From an uncultured Phascolarctobacterium sp. (GTDB lineage: Bacteria > Bacillota > Negativicutes > Acidaminococcales > Acidaminococcaceae): a DNA stretch of 52,366 nucleotides. The notes under the pieces are model-generated. The model worked only from the letters and a program-made list of their open reading frames with translations. It was not told the DNA's origin and made no database searches. A program made the position numbers and the translations under genes. Location: positions 1 to 52,366 of the forward strand of contig UQLS01000013.1 of the NCBI GenBank assembly GCA_900541915.1, given 5' to 3'. This document shows positions 41,604 to 50,834 of the stretch, in pieces. Within the stretch, counting starts at the first letter, position 1; every line of letters begins with the position of its first letter.

Positions 41604-44390
41604 TTGGATTACAGCAAAACACTTAATTTGCCGGAAACAGAGTTTCCTATGCGTGCAGGTTTGCCGCAAAGAGAACCTGACTTTTTGAAATTCTGGCAGG
41701 AAAATGATATTTATGGTAAAAAACAGGCTCTGCATGCAGGCCATCCTAAATTTGTTCTGCATGATGGACCGCCGTATGCTAACGGCCGTATTCACATGGG
41801 TACTGCTCTGAATAAAATTCTGAAAGATATTGTTATTAAATATAAATACTCTCGTGGCTTTGATACTCCTTATGTTCCTGGCTGGGATACTCATGGCATG
41901 CCTATTGAACATGCTGCTATCAACGCTCTTGGTCTGAACCGTAATGAACTTGATCCGCTCACACTGCGCAGAAAATGCCATGACTATGCATTGGAATGGC
42001 TTGATGTACAGCGTGAAGACTTCAAACGTCTGGGTGTTTTAGGTGACTGGGATCATCCTTATGTAACACTGCACAAAGATTTTGAAGCTGAACAGATTCG
42101 TGTATTTGGTGAAATGGCTAAAAAAGGCTATATCTACAAAGGCAAAAAGACTGTTTACTGGTGCCCGCACTGCGAAACTGCACTGGCAGAAGCTGAAATC
42201 GAATACGGCGAGCAAAAGACTCCTACTATCTTTGTAAAAATGCCGATTATTAAAGATAACGGTATGATGCCGGAAGCTGCTAAAGGTAAAAATGCTTACA
42301 TGGTAATTTGGACAACCACTCCGTGGACCATGCCGGCTAACGTAGCAGTAGCTTTGAACCCCGCTATTGAATATGCTTGGGTTGAATGTGAAGGCGAAGT
42401 ACTGTTCCTCGCTAAAGACCTGCTGGAACAGGTAGGCAAAGTTTGCCATAAGGACTTGAGCAATGTACTTGGCACTTGCCTTGGTAAAGATATGGAATTT
42501 GCAGAATGCAAACATCCGATGCCTGAACTGGACAGAAAATCTCTGGTTGTACTTGCTGACTATGTAACCCTGGAAGCTGGTACCGGCTGCGTACATACAG
42601 CTCCTGGTCATGGTGATGTCGACTTTGAAACCGGTTTGAAATATAAACTGCCTATTTTGTGCCCTGTTGATGAACAAGGTAAGCTGACTGCAGAAGCAGG
42701 TGAACGCTTTGCTGGCATGTTTGTTTTTGACGCTAATATTCCTATTCTGAAATATCTGGCTGAACTCAATATGCTGTTAGGCAAAGAAAACATTAAGCAC
42801 CAATACGCACACTGCTGGCGTTGTAAGAATCCTATTATCTTCCGTGCAACTGCACAATGGTTTGCTTCCGTTGACGGCTTCCGTGATGAAGCACTGAAAG
42901 CAATTGCTGACGATGTACAATGGATTCCTTCCTGGGGTGAACAACGTATTCATAACATGGTTGCAGACCGTCATGACTGGTGCATCAGCCGTCAACGCGT
43001 ATGGGGTGTGCCTATCCCTGTATTCTACTGTGATGAATGCGGCGAACATTTAATCAATGACGACACTATTAATGCTGTTGCTGAATGGTTTGAAAAAGAA
43101 GGCAGCGATGCATGGTGGGCTCATTCTGCAGAAGAACTGCTGCCGGAAGGTACTGTTTGTCCTAAATGCGGTGGTAAACATTTCCATAAAGAAACCGATA
43201 TTATGGACGTATGGTTTGACAGTGGTTCCACTCACATGGCAGTAGCAAGAAAACGTCCTGAACTGTGCTGGCCTGTTGATATGTATCTGGAAGGCAGCGA
43301 CCAACATCGTGGCTGGTTCCAGTCTTCTCTGCTGACTTCTGTAGCTGTTACCGGCAAGGCGCCGTATAAATCTGTACTGACCCATGGTTATGTAGTAGAT
43401 GGCGAAGGTCGCAAGATGTCTAAATCTGTAGGCAATGTTGTAGTACCGCAGGATGTTATCAGCCAATATGGTGCAGACATTATCCGTCTGTGGGCTGCAT
43501 CCTCTGACTATAAAGCTGATATCCGTATTTCTCCGAAAATCCTGAAACAGCTGTCTGAAGTATATCGTAAGATTCGTAATACTATTCGTTATATCCTCGG
43601 CAACATCAATGACTTTGATTATGCAAAGGATAAAGTACCGTTCGGCGAAATGCTGGAACTTGACCGTTGGGCATTGATGCATCTGCAGCTGCTGAAAAAA
43701 GAAGTTACCGCAGCTTATGAAAGCTATGACTTCCATGTACTGTATCATGCAATCCATAACTTCTGCACAGTAGAAATGTCCAGTTTCTATCTGGATATTC
43801 TCAAAGATCGTCTGTATGCTTATAAAGCTGACAGCAAAGAACGCCGCAGTGCTCAGACTGCTATGTATGAAATTCTTATGGATCTGCTGGTTATGCTGAC
43901 TCCGGTACTGAGCTTTACTACTGAAGAAGTATGGCAGTTCATGAAAAAACCTGCTAATGCTCCGGAATCCGTACAAATGTTGCCTTGGCCTGAAATCAAA
44001 GAAGAATATGTTGATGAAGCGTTGGAAGCAAAATGGGATAATTTCATCGGTATCCGCAGCGAAATTACCAAGGTATTGGAAGTTGCGCGCCGTGAAAAAA
44101 CTATCGGTCATTCTCTGGACGCAAAAGTAGAACTGCATGCTGAAGGCGAAGCTCTGGAAATCTTGAAATCTGTAGAAAAAGATTTGGCAACCTTGCTGAT
44201 TGTTTCTCAAGCTGTTGTTGTTCCGAGCGTTCAAGATGGTGCTGCTGCAACTGGCCGTGAAGACCTGAAAGTAACTGTTATGGCTGCTGAAGGTGAAAAA
44301 TGTGAACGTTGCTGGATTTACAGCGACGAAGTAGGTAAGGATGCAGAACATCCGACACTGTGTGCACGTTGTGCTGCTGCAGTAAAATAA
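41604..44390 (+). CDS. ileS: isoleucyl-tRNA synthetase
   Basis: A 928-residue class I synthetase. TTG 41604 is chosen since GGAGGTG lies six bases upstream and the protein then begins MDYSKTLNLPETEFPMR like relatives. The HIGH-type motif is HMGT near residue 63 (GRIHMGTALNK); KMSKS is at about 606 (GRKMSKSVGN). The editing domain lies between (WTTTPWTMPANVAVAL; VHTAPGHGDVDFE). The C-terminal zinc site CERCWIYS ... CARC is present, so it is a bacterial zinc-type IleRS. Expression is controlled by the upstream T-box. Confidence 0.98.
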   Translation: MDYSKTLNLPETEFPMRAGLPQREPDFLKFWQENDIYGKKQALHAGHPKFVLHDGPPYANGRIHMGTALNKILKDIVIKYKYSRGFDTPYVPGWDTHGMPIEHAAINALGLNRNELDPLTLRRKCHDYALEWLDVQREDFKRLGVLGDWDHPYVTLHKDFEAEQIRVFGEMAKKGYIYKGKKTVYWCPHCETALAEAEIEYGEQKTPTIFVKMPIIKDNGMMPEAAKGKNAYMVIWTTTPWTMPANVAVALNPAIEYAWVECEGEVLFLAKDLLEQVGKVCHKDLSNVLGTCLGKDMEFAECKHPMPELDRKSLVVLADYVTLEAGTGCVHTAPGHGDVDFETGLKYKLPILCPVDEQGKLTAEAGERFAGMFVFDANIPILKYLAELNMLLGKENIKHQYAHCWRCKNPIIFRATAQWFASVDGFRDEALKAIADDVQWIPSWGEQRIHNMVADRHDWCISRQRVWGVPIPVFYCDECGEHLINDDTINAVAEWFEKEGSDAWWAHSAEELLPEGTVCPKCGGKHFHKETDIMDVWFDSGSTHMAVARKRPELCWPVDMYLEGSDQHRGWFQSSLLTSVAVTGKAPYKSVLTHGYVVDGEGRKMSKSVGNVVVPQDVISQYGADIIRLWAASSDYKADIRISPKILKQLSEVYRKIRNTIRYILGNINDFDYAKDKVPFGEMLELDRWALMHLQLLKKEVTAAYESYDFHVLYHAIHNFCTVEMSSFYLDILKDRLYAYKADSKERRSAQTAMYEILMDLLVMLTPVLSFTTEEVWQFMKKPANAPESVQMLPWPEIKEEYVDEALEAKWDNFIGIRSEITKVLEVARREKTIGHSLDAKVELHAEGEALEILKSVEKDLATLLIVSQAVVVPSVQDGAAATGREDLKVTVMAAEGEKCERCWIYSDEVGKDAEHPTLCARCAAAVK

Positions 44391-44403
44391 TTATATAAAA
44401 ATT

Positions 44404-44457
44404 AAAGACGGACAGAATGTACAGGTAATTTGCCTGTGCTTTCTGTCCGTTTTCTTT
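44404..44457 (+). terminator. terminator after ileS
   Basis: GACGGACAGAA pairs with TTCTGTCC GTT across a loop that holds a second small stem (ACAGG/CCTGT), then TTTTCTTTG. The next 180 bases to the CorC-type gene are very AT-rich and hold nothing else recognisable. Confidence 0.85.
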
Positions 44458-44639
44458 GTCTATATTGAGAAATGTACTAAGAGCAATAAAATAAGAGCTT
44501 TAAGAGATGTTAGTGCTAAAAAAGATTTTTTTGCCATAATTTCGCAGAGAAAAAAGCAAAAATATTCATTTTGTGCCAAAATAATATTTTACTATTAAAT
44601 AAAGAATATGCTAAAATTAAAAATATATTCTATAATTAC

Positions 44640-44675
44640 GGAGGTGAAGCTGCTTTTTAAAGAAAGCAGACTTGT
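44640..44675 (+). promoter_or_regulatory. hairpin between Shine-Dalgarno and TTG start
   Basis: GGAGGTG (44640-44646) is 29 bases before TTG 44676, too far to act directly. Between them CTGCTTT/AAAGCAG (44650-44669) forms a 7-bp stem. Folding it would leave about nine unpaired bases, a normal distance. Confidence 0.6.
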
Positions 44676-46031
44676 TTGGATTATTTTGTGATTGTTTTTA
44701 ATATTTTTGCCATTTTGTTCCTCGTTGCATTGAATGGTTTCTTTGTGGCTTCTGAGTTTTCAATAGTAAAGATACGTCCTTCGCGCCTTGATACCTTGCT
44801 CAAGGAAGGAAATTCCAGAGCTGTTTATGCCAAGCAGGTAACAGAACATCTAGATGCTTATCTTTCTGTAACCCAGTTAGGTATTACCTTGGCTTCTCTT
44901 GGTCTTGGCTGGATTGGTGAACCTGCGGTTGCCAAAATGCTGGCTCCGGTTTTTGGTTTGTTTGATATGCCGGATAATTTACAGCACAGCATTGCTTTTA
45001 TCGTAGGCTTCTCTGTTATTACGGCGCTGCATATTGTACTTGGCGAACTGGTACCTAAATCTTTATCGATTCAAAAAACTGAACAGATAGTGCTGTGGGT
45101 TTCCTGGCCTCTTTTAATGTTTAATAAGCTTATGTATCCTGCTGTATGGTTTCTCAATCATGTCGCTAACTGGATTTTAAAACTGATGGGTATTCAGGCT
45201 GCCAGTGAAGCTGACGAAGCGCATAATGAAGAAGAAATCCGTATATTGATGGAAGAAAGCCATAAGCATGGTTATATTGATAAAACAGAACTGACATATT
45301 TGGATAATGTTTTTGATTTTTCTGAGCGTCATGCCAGCGAAATCATGGTGCCTAGAACGGATATGATCTGTCTGTATGTAGAAGATTCCTTTGAAAGCAA
45401 TATTAAGACTGCTTTAGGGGAGAGAATGACTCGTTATCCTATCTGTGAGGAGGATAAAGACCATATTATAGGTTTTCTGCATATCAAGGATTTACTGCGC
45501 GCTTTAAATGATGGTCGCAAGCCGGATTTGAGAACTTTAGCCAGAGATGTGCTGGTTGTGCCGGAATCTTTGCCTATCAGCAAGCTTTTGCGTATGCTGC
45601 AGAAACATCGCAGCCAGCTGGCTATACTTATTGATGAATACGGTGGTACTGCCGGTATGGTAACAGTTGAAGATATTCTCGAAGAGATTGTAGGTGAAAT
45701 TCAGGATGAGTTTGATGAAGAGCGTCCTGAAATTGAAGAACGCGGTAATAAGACATATTCTATAGATGGCAAAATGCTGCTTACTGACGTTAACAGCTTC
45801 TTTGAACTGGAACTTGATACGGAAAACTGTGATACTATTGGCGGTTGGGTATATTCCAAGTTAGATGCTCCACTGGCAGTAGGACAGTGCATCAAGGTGG
45901 AAGGTGCAGAATTTGTTGTCGAAGAGCTGCAAAAAACCCGTATTACGAGGGTTACTGTACATTTAACAAAAGAACCGGAAAATCTGCATGAGGAATTGCA
46001 GGAAGAATATCTGGAAGATGTAAAATTATAA
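44676..46031 (+). CDS. CNNM/CorC-type transporter-associated membrane protein (hemolysin family)
   Basis: A 451-residue protein. TTG 44676 is the only start after the in-frame stop at 44658. The N-terminal DUF21 region has about three or four membrane segments (FNIFAILFLVALNGFFVASEFSIVK, and GFSVITALHIVLGELVPKS). Two CBS domains follow (about 210-330; MVPRTDMICLYVEDS and ILIDEYGGTAGMVTVEDILEEIVGEI), then a CorC_HlyC C-terminal domain (EERGNKTYSIDGKMLLTDVN). The family is linked to Mg2+/Co2+ homeostasis; true hemolytic activity is not expected. Confidence 0.92.
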   Translation: MDYFVIVFNIFAILFLVALNGFFVASEFSIVKIRPSRLDTLLKEGNSRAVYAKQVTEHLDAYLSVTQLGITLASLGLGWIGEPAVAKMLAPVFGLFDMPDNLQHSIAFIVGFSVITALHIVLGELVPKSLSIQKTEQIVLWVSWPLLMFNKLMYPAVWFLNHVANWILKLMGIQAASEADEAHNEEEIRILMEESHKHGYIDKTELTYLDNVFDFSERHASEIMVPRTDMICLYVEDSFESNIKTALGERMTRYPICEEDKDHIIGFLHIKDLLRALNDGRKPDLRTLARDVLVVPESLPISKLLRMLQKHRSQLAILIDEYGGTAGMVTVEDILEEIVGEIQDEFDEERPEIEERGNKTYSIDGKMLLTDVNSFFELELDTENCDTIGGWVYSKLDAPLAVGQCIKVEGAEFVVEELQKTRITRVTVHLTKEPENLHEELQEEYLEDVKL

Positions 46032-46036
46032 AAATA

Positions 46037-46066
46037 AAAAGGACATCATTTGATGTCCTTTTTATT
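46037..46066. terminator. bidirectional terminator between CorC-type gene and carboxyltransferase
   Basis: AAAAAGGACATCA/TGATGTCCTTTTT with a two-base loop; serves both converging genes. Confidence 0.92.
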
Positions 46067-46077
46067 TTTGTCTTTAT

Positions 46078-47424
46078 TTATCTGTTGTTTTTGAAGAAGT
46101 TTAAAGCAACTTCGGGGAAGAGAGCATAGCTTAAAACATCTTCCGTACTTGCATTGGGATAGCCTTCGTTTGCCAGCTGCTGACGGAGTTTTTCCATTTG
46201 CGGCTGGATATCGTCTGCAGGACGATGGTCGATTTGCTGAGCATCACCTATTGCCAAACGTTTGATTTCAGGATCTACAGGCGCCGGAGTACGGCCGTAT
46301 TTGCCGAGAATCAGGTCTTTTACTTCACGGGGAATCATTTTATAACGGCCCAAGGCAACGTTTAAAACAGACATGGAACCGACAATCTGGCTGGTAGGAG
46401 TTACCAGCGGCGGGTAACCAAGTTCTGCTCTTACGCGAGGCATTTCTTCCAGCAGCTGCGGATATTTATCAGCAACACCCATTTCTTTCAATTGATTTAA
46501 AAGATTGGAGAGCATACCGCCAGGAATCTGGAAGGTAAGAACCTTGGGATCAATAGGAATATTAGTATTCAGGTTGAAGTCTTTGGACAAGTTAGTCTTA
46601 GCAGTTTTAAAATAATCTGCCAGATCATGGAGTTTGGTAAGCTGCAGACCGGTATCGCGTTCACTGCCTTCCAAAGTAGCTACGATAGATTCTGTGCAGG
46701 GCTGGCTGGTAGAAGCTGCAAAAGGAGAAAGTGCGGTATCAATGATATCTACGCCTGCTTCAATAGCTTTCAGATAGGTCATATCGCCCATACCACTGGT
46801 AAAGTGAGTATGCAGGTCAATAGGAATGTCGATTTCTGCTTTTAGGCTGCGGATAAGGTTTTCGGCAGCGTAAGGACGTAAAAGACCAGCCATATCTTTA
46901 ATACAGATAGAATCAGCACCCATTTGCACAAGTTCCTGTCCGAGTTTTACAAAATCGCTGTCTTGATGATAAGGGCTGATGGTATAAACAATGCAGCCCT
47001 GAACATGAGCACCAGCTTCTTTAGCTGCACGCATAGCACATTCAAGATTACGGGTATCATTCAAAGCATCGAAGATGCGGATAATAGAAACGCCGTTATC
47101 TACAGAACGATGAACAAATTCTCTTACTACATCATCAGCGTAGTGATTGTAGCCAAGTACGTTTTGTCCGCGCAGCAGCATCTGGATAGGCGTTTTTTGC
47201 AGATGCTTTCTCAATGTACGCAGGCGTTCCCACGGGTCTTCGTTCAAGAAGCGCAGGCAGGCATCAAAAGTTGCGCCGCCCCAGGCTTCTAAAGCATAAT
47301 AGCCCATATCATCCAGTTGCTCTAATACAGGCAGCATATCGGTAATACGCATTCTGGTTGCGGTCAGGGATTGGTGGCCGTCACGCAGTACAGTTTCAAC
47401 AATTTTTACGGGATTAGTTGTCAT
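46078..47424 (-). CDS. biotin-dependent carboxyltransferase subunit (oxaloacetate decarboxylase alpha / pyruvate carboxylase B / transcarboxylase 5S type)
   Basis: A 448-residue carboxyltransferase. RDGHQSL near the start, DLHTHFTSGMG (metal-binding His pair) and CIKDMAGLL (carbamylated Lys) are the signature of the PYC/OADA/5S family. The C-terminal biotin-carrier domain of OadA is absent, so the biotin carrier must be a separate protein encoded elsewhere. In a succinate-to-propionate anaerobe such as Phascolarctobacterium a role in oxaloacetate decarboxylation or transcarboxylation fits, but the exact partner is unknown. It is a single gene on this strand. Confidence 0.88.
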   Translation of the reverse strand: MTTNPVKIVETVLRDGHQSLTATRMRITDMLPVLEQLDDMGYYALEAWGGATFDACLRFLNEDPWERLRTLRKHLQKTPIQMLLRGQNVLGYNHYADDVVREFVHRSVDNGVSIIRIFDALNDTRNLECAMRAAKEAGAHVQGCIVYTISPYHQDSDFVKLGQELVQMGADSICIKDMAGLLRPYAAENLIRSLKAEIDIPIDLHTHFTSGMGDMTYLKAIEAGVDIIDTALSPFAASTSQPCTESIVATLEGSERDTGLQLTKLHDLADYFKTAKTNLSKDFNLNTNIPIDPKVLTFQIPGGMLSNLLNQLKEMGVADKYPQLLEEMPRVRAELGYPPLVTPTSQIVGSMSVLNVALGRYKMIPREVKDLILGKYGRTPAPVDPEIKRLAIGDAQQIDHRPADDIQPQMEKLRQQLANEGYPNASTEDVLSYALFPEVALNFFKNNR

Positions 47425-47562
47425 GATGGTCTCCTTTATTAAATGTGATAATTAAACTGTTGTGAAAAATCAAAAACATGGTTTTCAATTAATAGTATAT
47501 CATATTTGACATTAGTATAAAAGACTTTGAATACTGTATACAGCAAAATAAAGTGAAGAAAA

Positions 47563-47589
47563 AAGCTCCGGAAATTTTCCGGAGCTTTA
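47563..47589 (-). terminator. terminator after the PBP gene
   Basis: AAAGCTCCGGAAA/TTTCCGGAGCTTT is followed on the minus strand by TTTCTTC. It lies ten bases after the minus-strand PBP stop. Confidence 0.85.
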
Positions 47590-47598
47590 AATTTGATA

Positions 47599-49644
47599 TT
47601 ATTTAGCAGGCGTCGGTTTATTGCTTACTACTGGTTCACCGATAATATCTTGAACACGTTCTTTCATAGATTTTTTGACCGGAGTAGTGCTTACGCTTTT
47701 TTTATCGCTGCCAGATTCTTTTTTGTCTTCGGTATTTTTACCAGTTTTGCCGTCTTCCTTGGCCTTGTCTTTATCCTTATCTTTCTTATCGTCATCCTGT
47801 TCTATCTTAGGTTCACTGGGAATATTGACGCCAGGATTAACGAAGCTGCTCTTAGGTGTAGCTGCAAGAGCTTTAATCATAAAGTCATGCCAGATAGATA
47901 ACGGAGTGCTGCTGCCGTACATATAATTCATAGGTTTATTACTGTCGTCGCCAACCCATACAGCTGTGCAAAGGTCCGGAGTGAAGCCAACAAACCAGGC
48001 ATCGACGAAGGTATCGGTGGTACCGGTTTTGCCGGCTGCAGGACGGCCGATGCCCATGCCGCCAGCAGTACCGCTGACAAGTACATCTTCCATCATATTG
48101 ACGGTCATATATGCTGCAACTTCATCAATTACTTTTTTGGAAGACTCTTCTGCTTCATAAAGTACTTTGCCGTCACGGTCAACAATTTTTAATAATGCAA
48201 CAGGCTTATGATAAGTACCGTTGTTAGCTAAAACTGCGTAAGCAGATGCCATTTCGATAGGGCTGACACCTTTACTTAAGCCGCCTAAAGACATAGCCAG
48301 GTTGGTATCGGCATATGGGCCGGAATCAACTAAAGTAGTGATACCCATTTTTTCAGCATTGGCAACAATCTTATCAACGCCAACTTCACGGGCAAGTTTA
48401 ATAGTAGGAACGTTTAAGGAACGGGTAAGAGCAGTACGCAGGGAAACTTTACCATGCCATTTGAGGTCGGAGTTTTGCGGAGTCCAACCCGGAGAGAATT
48501 CTTCTTCCTTATCTTCGATAACGCTGGCAGGAGTAAAGCCATTCTGCATAGCGGTGAGATATACGAAAGGTTTGAACGCAGAACCAGGCTGACGTACAGC
48601 TAAGGTTGCGCGGTTGAATTTATCTTGGCCGCGGCCGCCAATCATGGCTTTTACATAACCGTTGTGTGGATCAATTGCTACAAGTGCAACTTGCGGCTGG
48701 GTCAGACCGCCGTCATCGGTGTAATAGTTGGGCATATGGCTAAGGGATTCTTCAGCGGCTTTTTGCATATCGGAATCCATGGTAGTGTAGATTTTAAGAC
48801 CACCTTTATACAAGGCATCTGCACCAAGCTCTTCGATTACTTTTTGGCTGATCATATCAAAGAAGTAAGAACGGGGATCGTCATTTTTCTTATGAGAAGT
48901 CATCAGAGAAAGTTTTTCGGCTTTGGCAGATTCAGCCTGACTTTCATTAATAAAACCGTATTTCAGCATCTGGTCGATAACCAGTTCCTGACGTTTTTTG
49001 CTTTCCTGCGGGTTTTCAAAGGGATTGAAATAGTTAGGACTTTTGGGGATTGCTGCGAGAGTAGCAGACTCAGCAATATCAAGATCCTGTACATGTTTAC
49101 CAAAATAATACATGGAAGCAGCTTCGATACCATAAGCGCCTTGACCAAAGTAAATCTGGTTCAGATACATGGAAAGAATTTCTTCCTTAGTATATTTATA
49201 TTCCAGTTCTTTAGCAATGAAAGCTTCTTTTATTTTACGAGTGATGGTACGTTCCTGAGTAAGGAAAGCATTCTTTGCCAGCTGTTGGGTAATAGTACTG
49301 CCGCCTTGTACCTCGCCGCCGCTAAGGGTGGAGAACAGTGCACGCAGAGTACCACGGTAGTCGATGCCGCCATGCTCGTAAAAACGGTTATCTTCGATGG
49401 CAATAAAAGCCAGCTGAGTATGTTTGGGGATCTTGTCAATAGTTACCGGAATACGGCGCTCTTCTGACAAAGTTGTATAGATGGGATTGCCGCTTAAATC
49501 ATAAAACTGTGATGCAGCATCGGGAATCAGAGCTTCGTCCATGTTGCTGGGAGCAAAGAAGCTTGAAAAACCATACAATATTGATAGTCCCATAATTGCA
49601 AAAGAGACTATACAGATCATGATTGTTTTAAAAATTTTTAACAT
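47599..49644 (-). CDS. class A penicillin-binding protein (PBP1a-like)
   Basis: A 681-residue bifunctional peptidoglycan polymerase. An N-terminal anchor (MICIVSFAIMGLSILYGFSSF) is followed by the glycosyltransferase domain (EDNRFYEHGGIDYRG, TITQQLAKN, KIKEAFIAKELE) and a transpeptidase domain with SxxK (PGSAFKPFVYL), SxN (RSLN) and KTG (AGKTGTTDTFVDAWFVG). The C-terminal 75 residues are a highly charged disordered tail (many Asp and Lys). It matches PBP1a/PonA in architecture and length. Start 49644 is preceded by GAGGTAGATT. Confidence 0.96.
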   Translation of the reverse strand: MLKIFKTIMICIVSFAIMGLSILYGFSSFFAPSNMDEALIPDAASQFYDLSGNPIYTTLSEERRIPVTIDKIPKHTQLAFIAIEDNRFYEHGGIDYRGTLRALFSTLSGGEVQGGSTITQQLAKNAFLTQERTITRKIKEAFIAKELEYKYTKEEILSMYLNQIYFGQGAYGIEAASMYYFGKHVQDLDIAESATLAAIPKSPNYFNPFENPQESKKRQELVIDQMLKYGFINESQAESAKAEKLSLMTSHKKNDDPRSYFFDMISQKVIEELGADALYKGGLKIYTTMDSDMQKAAEESLSHMPNYYTDDGGLTQPQVALVAIDPHNGYVKAMIGGRGQDKFNRATLAVRQPGSAFKPFVYLTAMQNGFTPASVIEDKEEEFSPGWTPQNSDLKWHGKVSLRTALTRSLNVPTIKLAREVGVDKIVANAEKMGITTLVDSGPYADTNLAMSLGGLSKGVSPIEMASAYAVLANNGTYHKPVALLKIVDRDGKVLYEAEESSKKVIDEVAAYMTVNMMEDVLVSGTAGGMGIGRPAAGKTGTTDTFVDAWFVGFTPDLCTAVWVGDDSNKPMNYMYGSSTPLSIWHDFMIKALAATPKSSFVNPGVNIPSEPKIEQDDDKKDKDKDKAKEDGKTGKNTEDKKESGSDKKSVSTTPVKKSMKERVQDIIGEPVVSNKPTPAK

Positions 49645-49760
49645 AATCTACCTCGGTTCATTTCAGTGATAAATACTGTTTTTTGGCACAAAAGGCCGTG
49701 TATCATTGCTATTATAGCATTTTAAATATTTTTTGTCATAAAATTTACTGTGAAAAAGTA

Positions 49761-49786
49761 AAAGGCATGTTTTTAAAAACATGCCT
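49761..49786 (-). terminator. palindromic terminator after the TDT transporter
   Basis: AAGGCATGTTTTT/AAAAACATGCCTT is a perfect palindrome. The minus strand continues TTACTTTTT after it. Confidence 0.75.
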
Positions 49787-49792
49787 TAATTT

Positions 49793-50719
49793 TTATTTGC
49801 TGTTTTGAAATTGAGTGTAAAAGAAACTGCAGTAATGCAAAGTTACATATAAAACTATAAGAGTGGCTACGCACGTTTCAAAATAGTATAAATATTGGAA
49901 GAAATCATGCAGGATTACGCCTATACGTTCATAGTAATTTAAGGAAAGACGCAGTGCAGTTGCTGTAATAACAAAGGGGAAGGTAAAAGCTGCATAACTG
50001 GGATAAAAAGGTAATTTAAGCAGTTTTGGCATTAAACTTAAGATGAAGAAAAAGAGAAACTGCGCAGCAATCTGCATAATGGAAATCATTAAAAAGTTTT
50101 TATCCTGAATAACCGCAAAGTAACCGGCAAGACTGAGGCTCATCGGTGCTGTATAGATGCAGATAAGCGGTTTTACTGCAGACTCTGCCGGGGGAATTTT
50201 TATATATCGGTAAGTTATAAGGAAGAGTAAGAGCAGATAGGCGATGAAGCCAAACCAGAAAATATAAACGCCTATATCGGCATAATTAAATGTAGGAGAA
50301 GTAACAGCGGCTACTATGATACCTACATAAGCAATGAAGAAAGTAGGGAAAACATTTTTGAGTTCCAGATTAATCATAAAATTCTTAGTGAACCAAATAA
50401 TCAGCAGTGCATGAGAAGCGACAGCCAGAATCCAGACGAAACGACTTATAGTAGGAAAGATAGCAGCAAAATAAGTACACAACTGCATGATAGCCATAAA
50501 AAAAGTAGCTGCGACGCTGCCTAAAACTGGATTACCGGTCATGTCAGCATGAATCATTTTTGGATAGCGAATAATTTTCAATAAAAGCATACTTCCAAGT
50601 ATTATGGATAAAATACCGCAAATCCATTTGGAAGTTAGAGAATATGGAGCCAGAAGATTGCCGAGCGCAGCTAATCCTAACATAACGCCCGCAGTAGGAA
50701 TAGGAACAGATTTAATCAT
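49793..50719 (-). CDS. TDT-family (SLAC1/TehA-like) transporter
   Basis: A 308-residue membrane protein with about ten predicted helices. Start 50719 (M at IKSVPIPTAGVMLGLAALGN) follows AAAGGAT; the longer frame to 50863 overlaps the divergent lysR gene and lacks a ribosome site. Its beginning PIPTAGVMLGLAALGN is typical of the TDT family, which carries tellurite, C4-dicarboxylates, sulfite or anions. Substrate is not deducible. It is divergent from a LysR regulator, the usual arrangement for a controlled transporter. Confidence 0.85.
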   Translation of the reverse strand: MIKSVPIPTAGVMLGLAALGNLLAPYSLTSKWICGILSIILGSMLLLKIIRYPKMIHADMTGNPVLGSVAATFFMAIMQLCTYFAAIFPTISRFVWILAVASHALLIIWFTKNFMINLELKNVFPTFFIAYVGIIVAAVTSPTFNYADIGVYIFWFGFIAYLLLLFLITYRYIKIPPAESAVKPLICIYTAPMSLSLAGYFAVIQDKNFLMISIMQIAAQFLFFFILSLMPKLLKLPFYPSYAAFTFPFVITATALRLSLNYYERIGVILHDFFQYLYYFETCVATLIVLYVTLHYCSFFYTQFQNSK

Positions 50720-50792
50720 AAATTTATCCTTTCTGTTAAGAAAATATTGTGATAACAGCATACTACGTTTATAATAATTAGTAAAATAAATC

Positions 50793-50815
50793 TTTATAAT
50801 TATAATAATTATAAA
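50793..50815. promoter_or_regulatory. 23-bp perfect dyad between TDT and LysR genes
   Basis: TTTATAATTAT and ATAATTATAAA are exact inverted copies on either side of one A. The site lies 20 bases before the LysR start. AT-rich dyads of this kind suit LysR binding with T-N11-A cores, so it is probably the autoregulatory and activation site, though pure AT richness makes chance pairing likelier. Confidence 0.45.
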
Positions 50816-50834
50816 AACTAATAAAGAGGATATT

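Noticed and set aside
43050..44351. 433-codon open frame opposite ileS
   Set aside because: It has no ribosome site, is rich in Phe, Ser and His as expected from the antisense of a biased coding strand, and ileS itself is certain.
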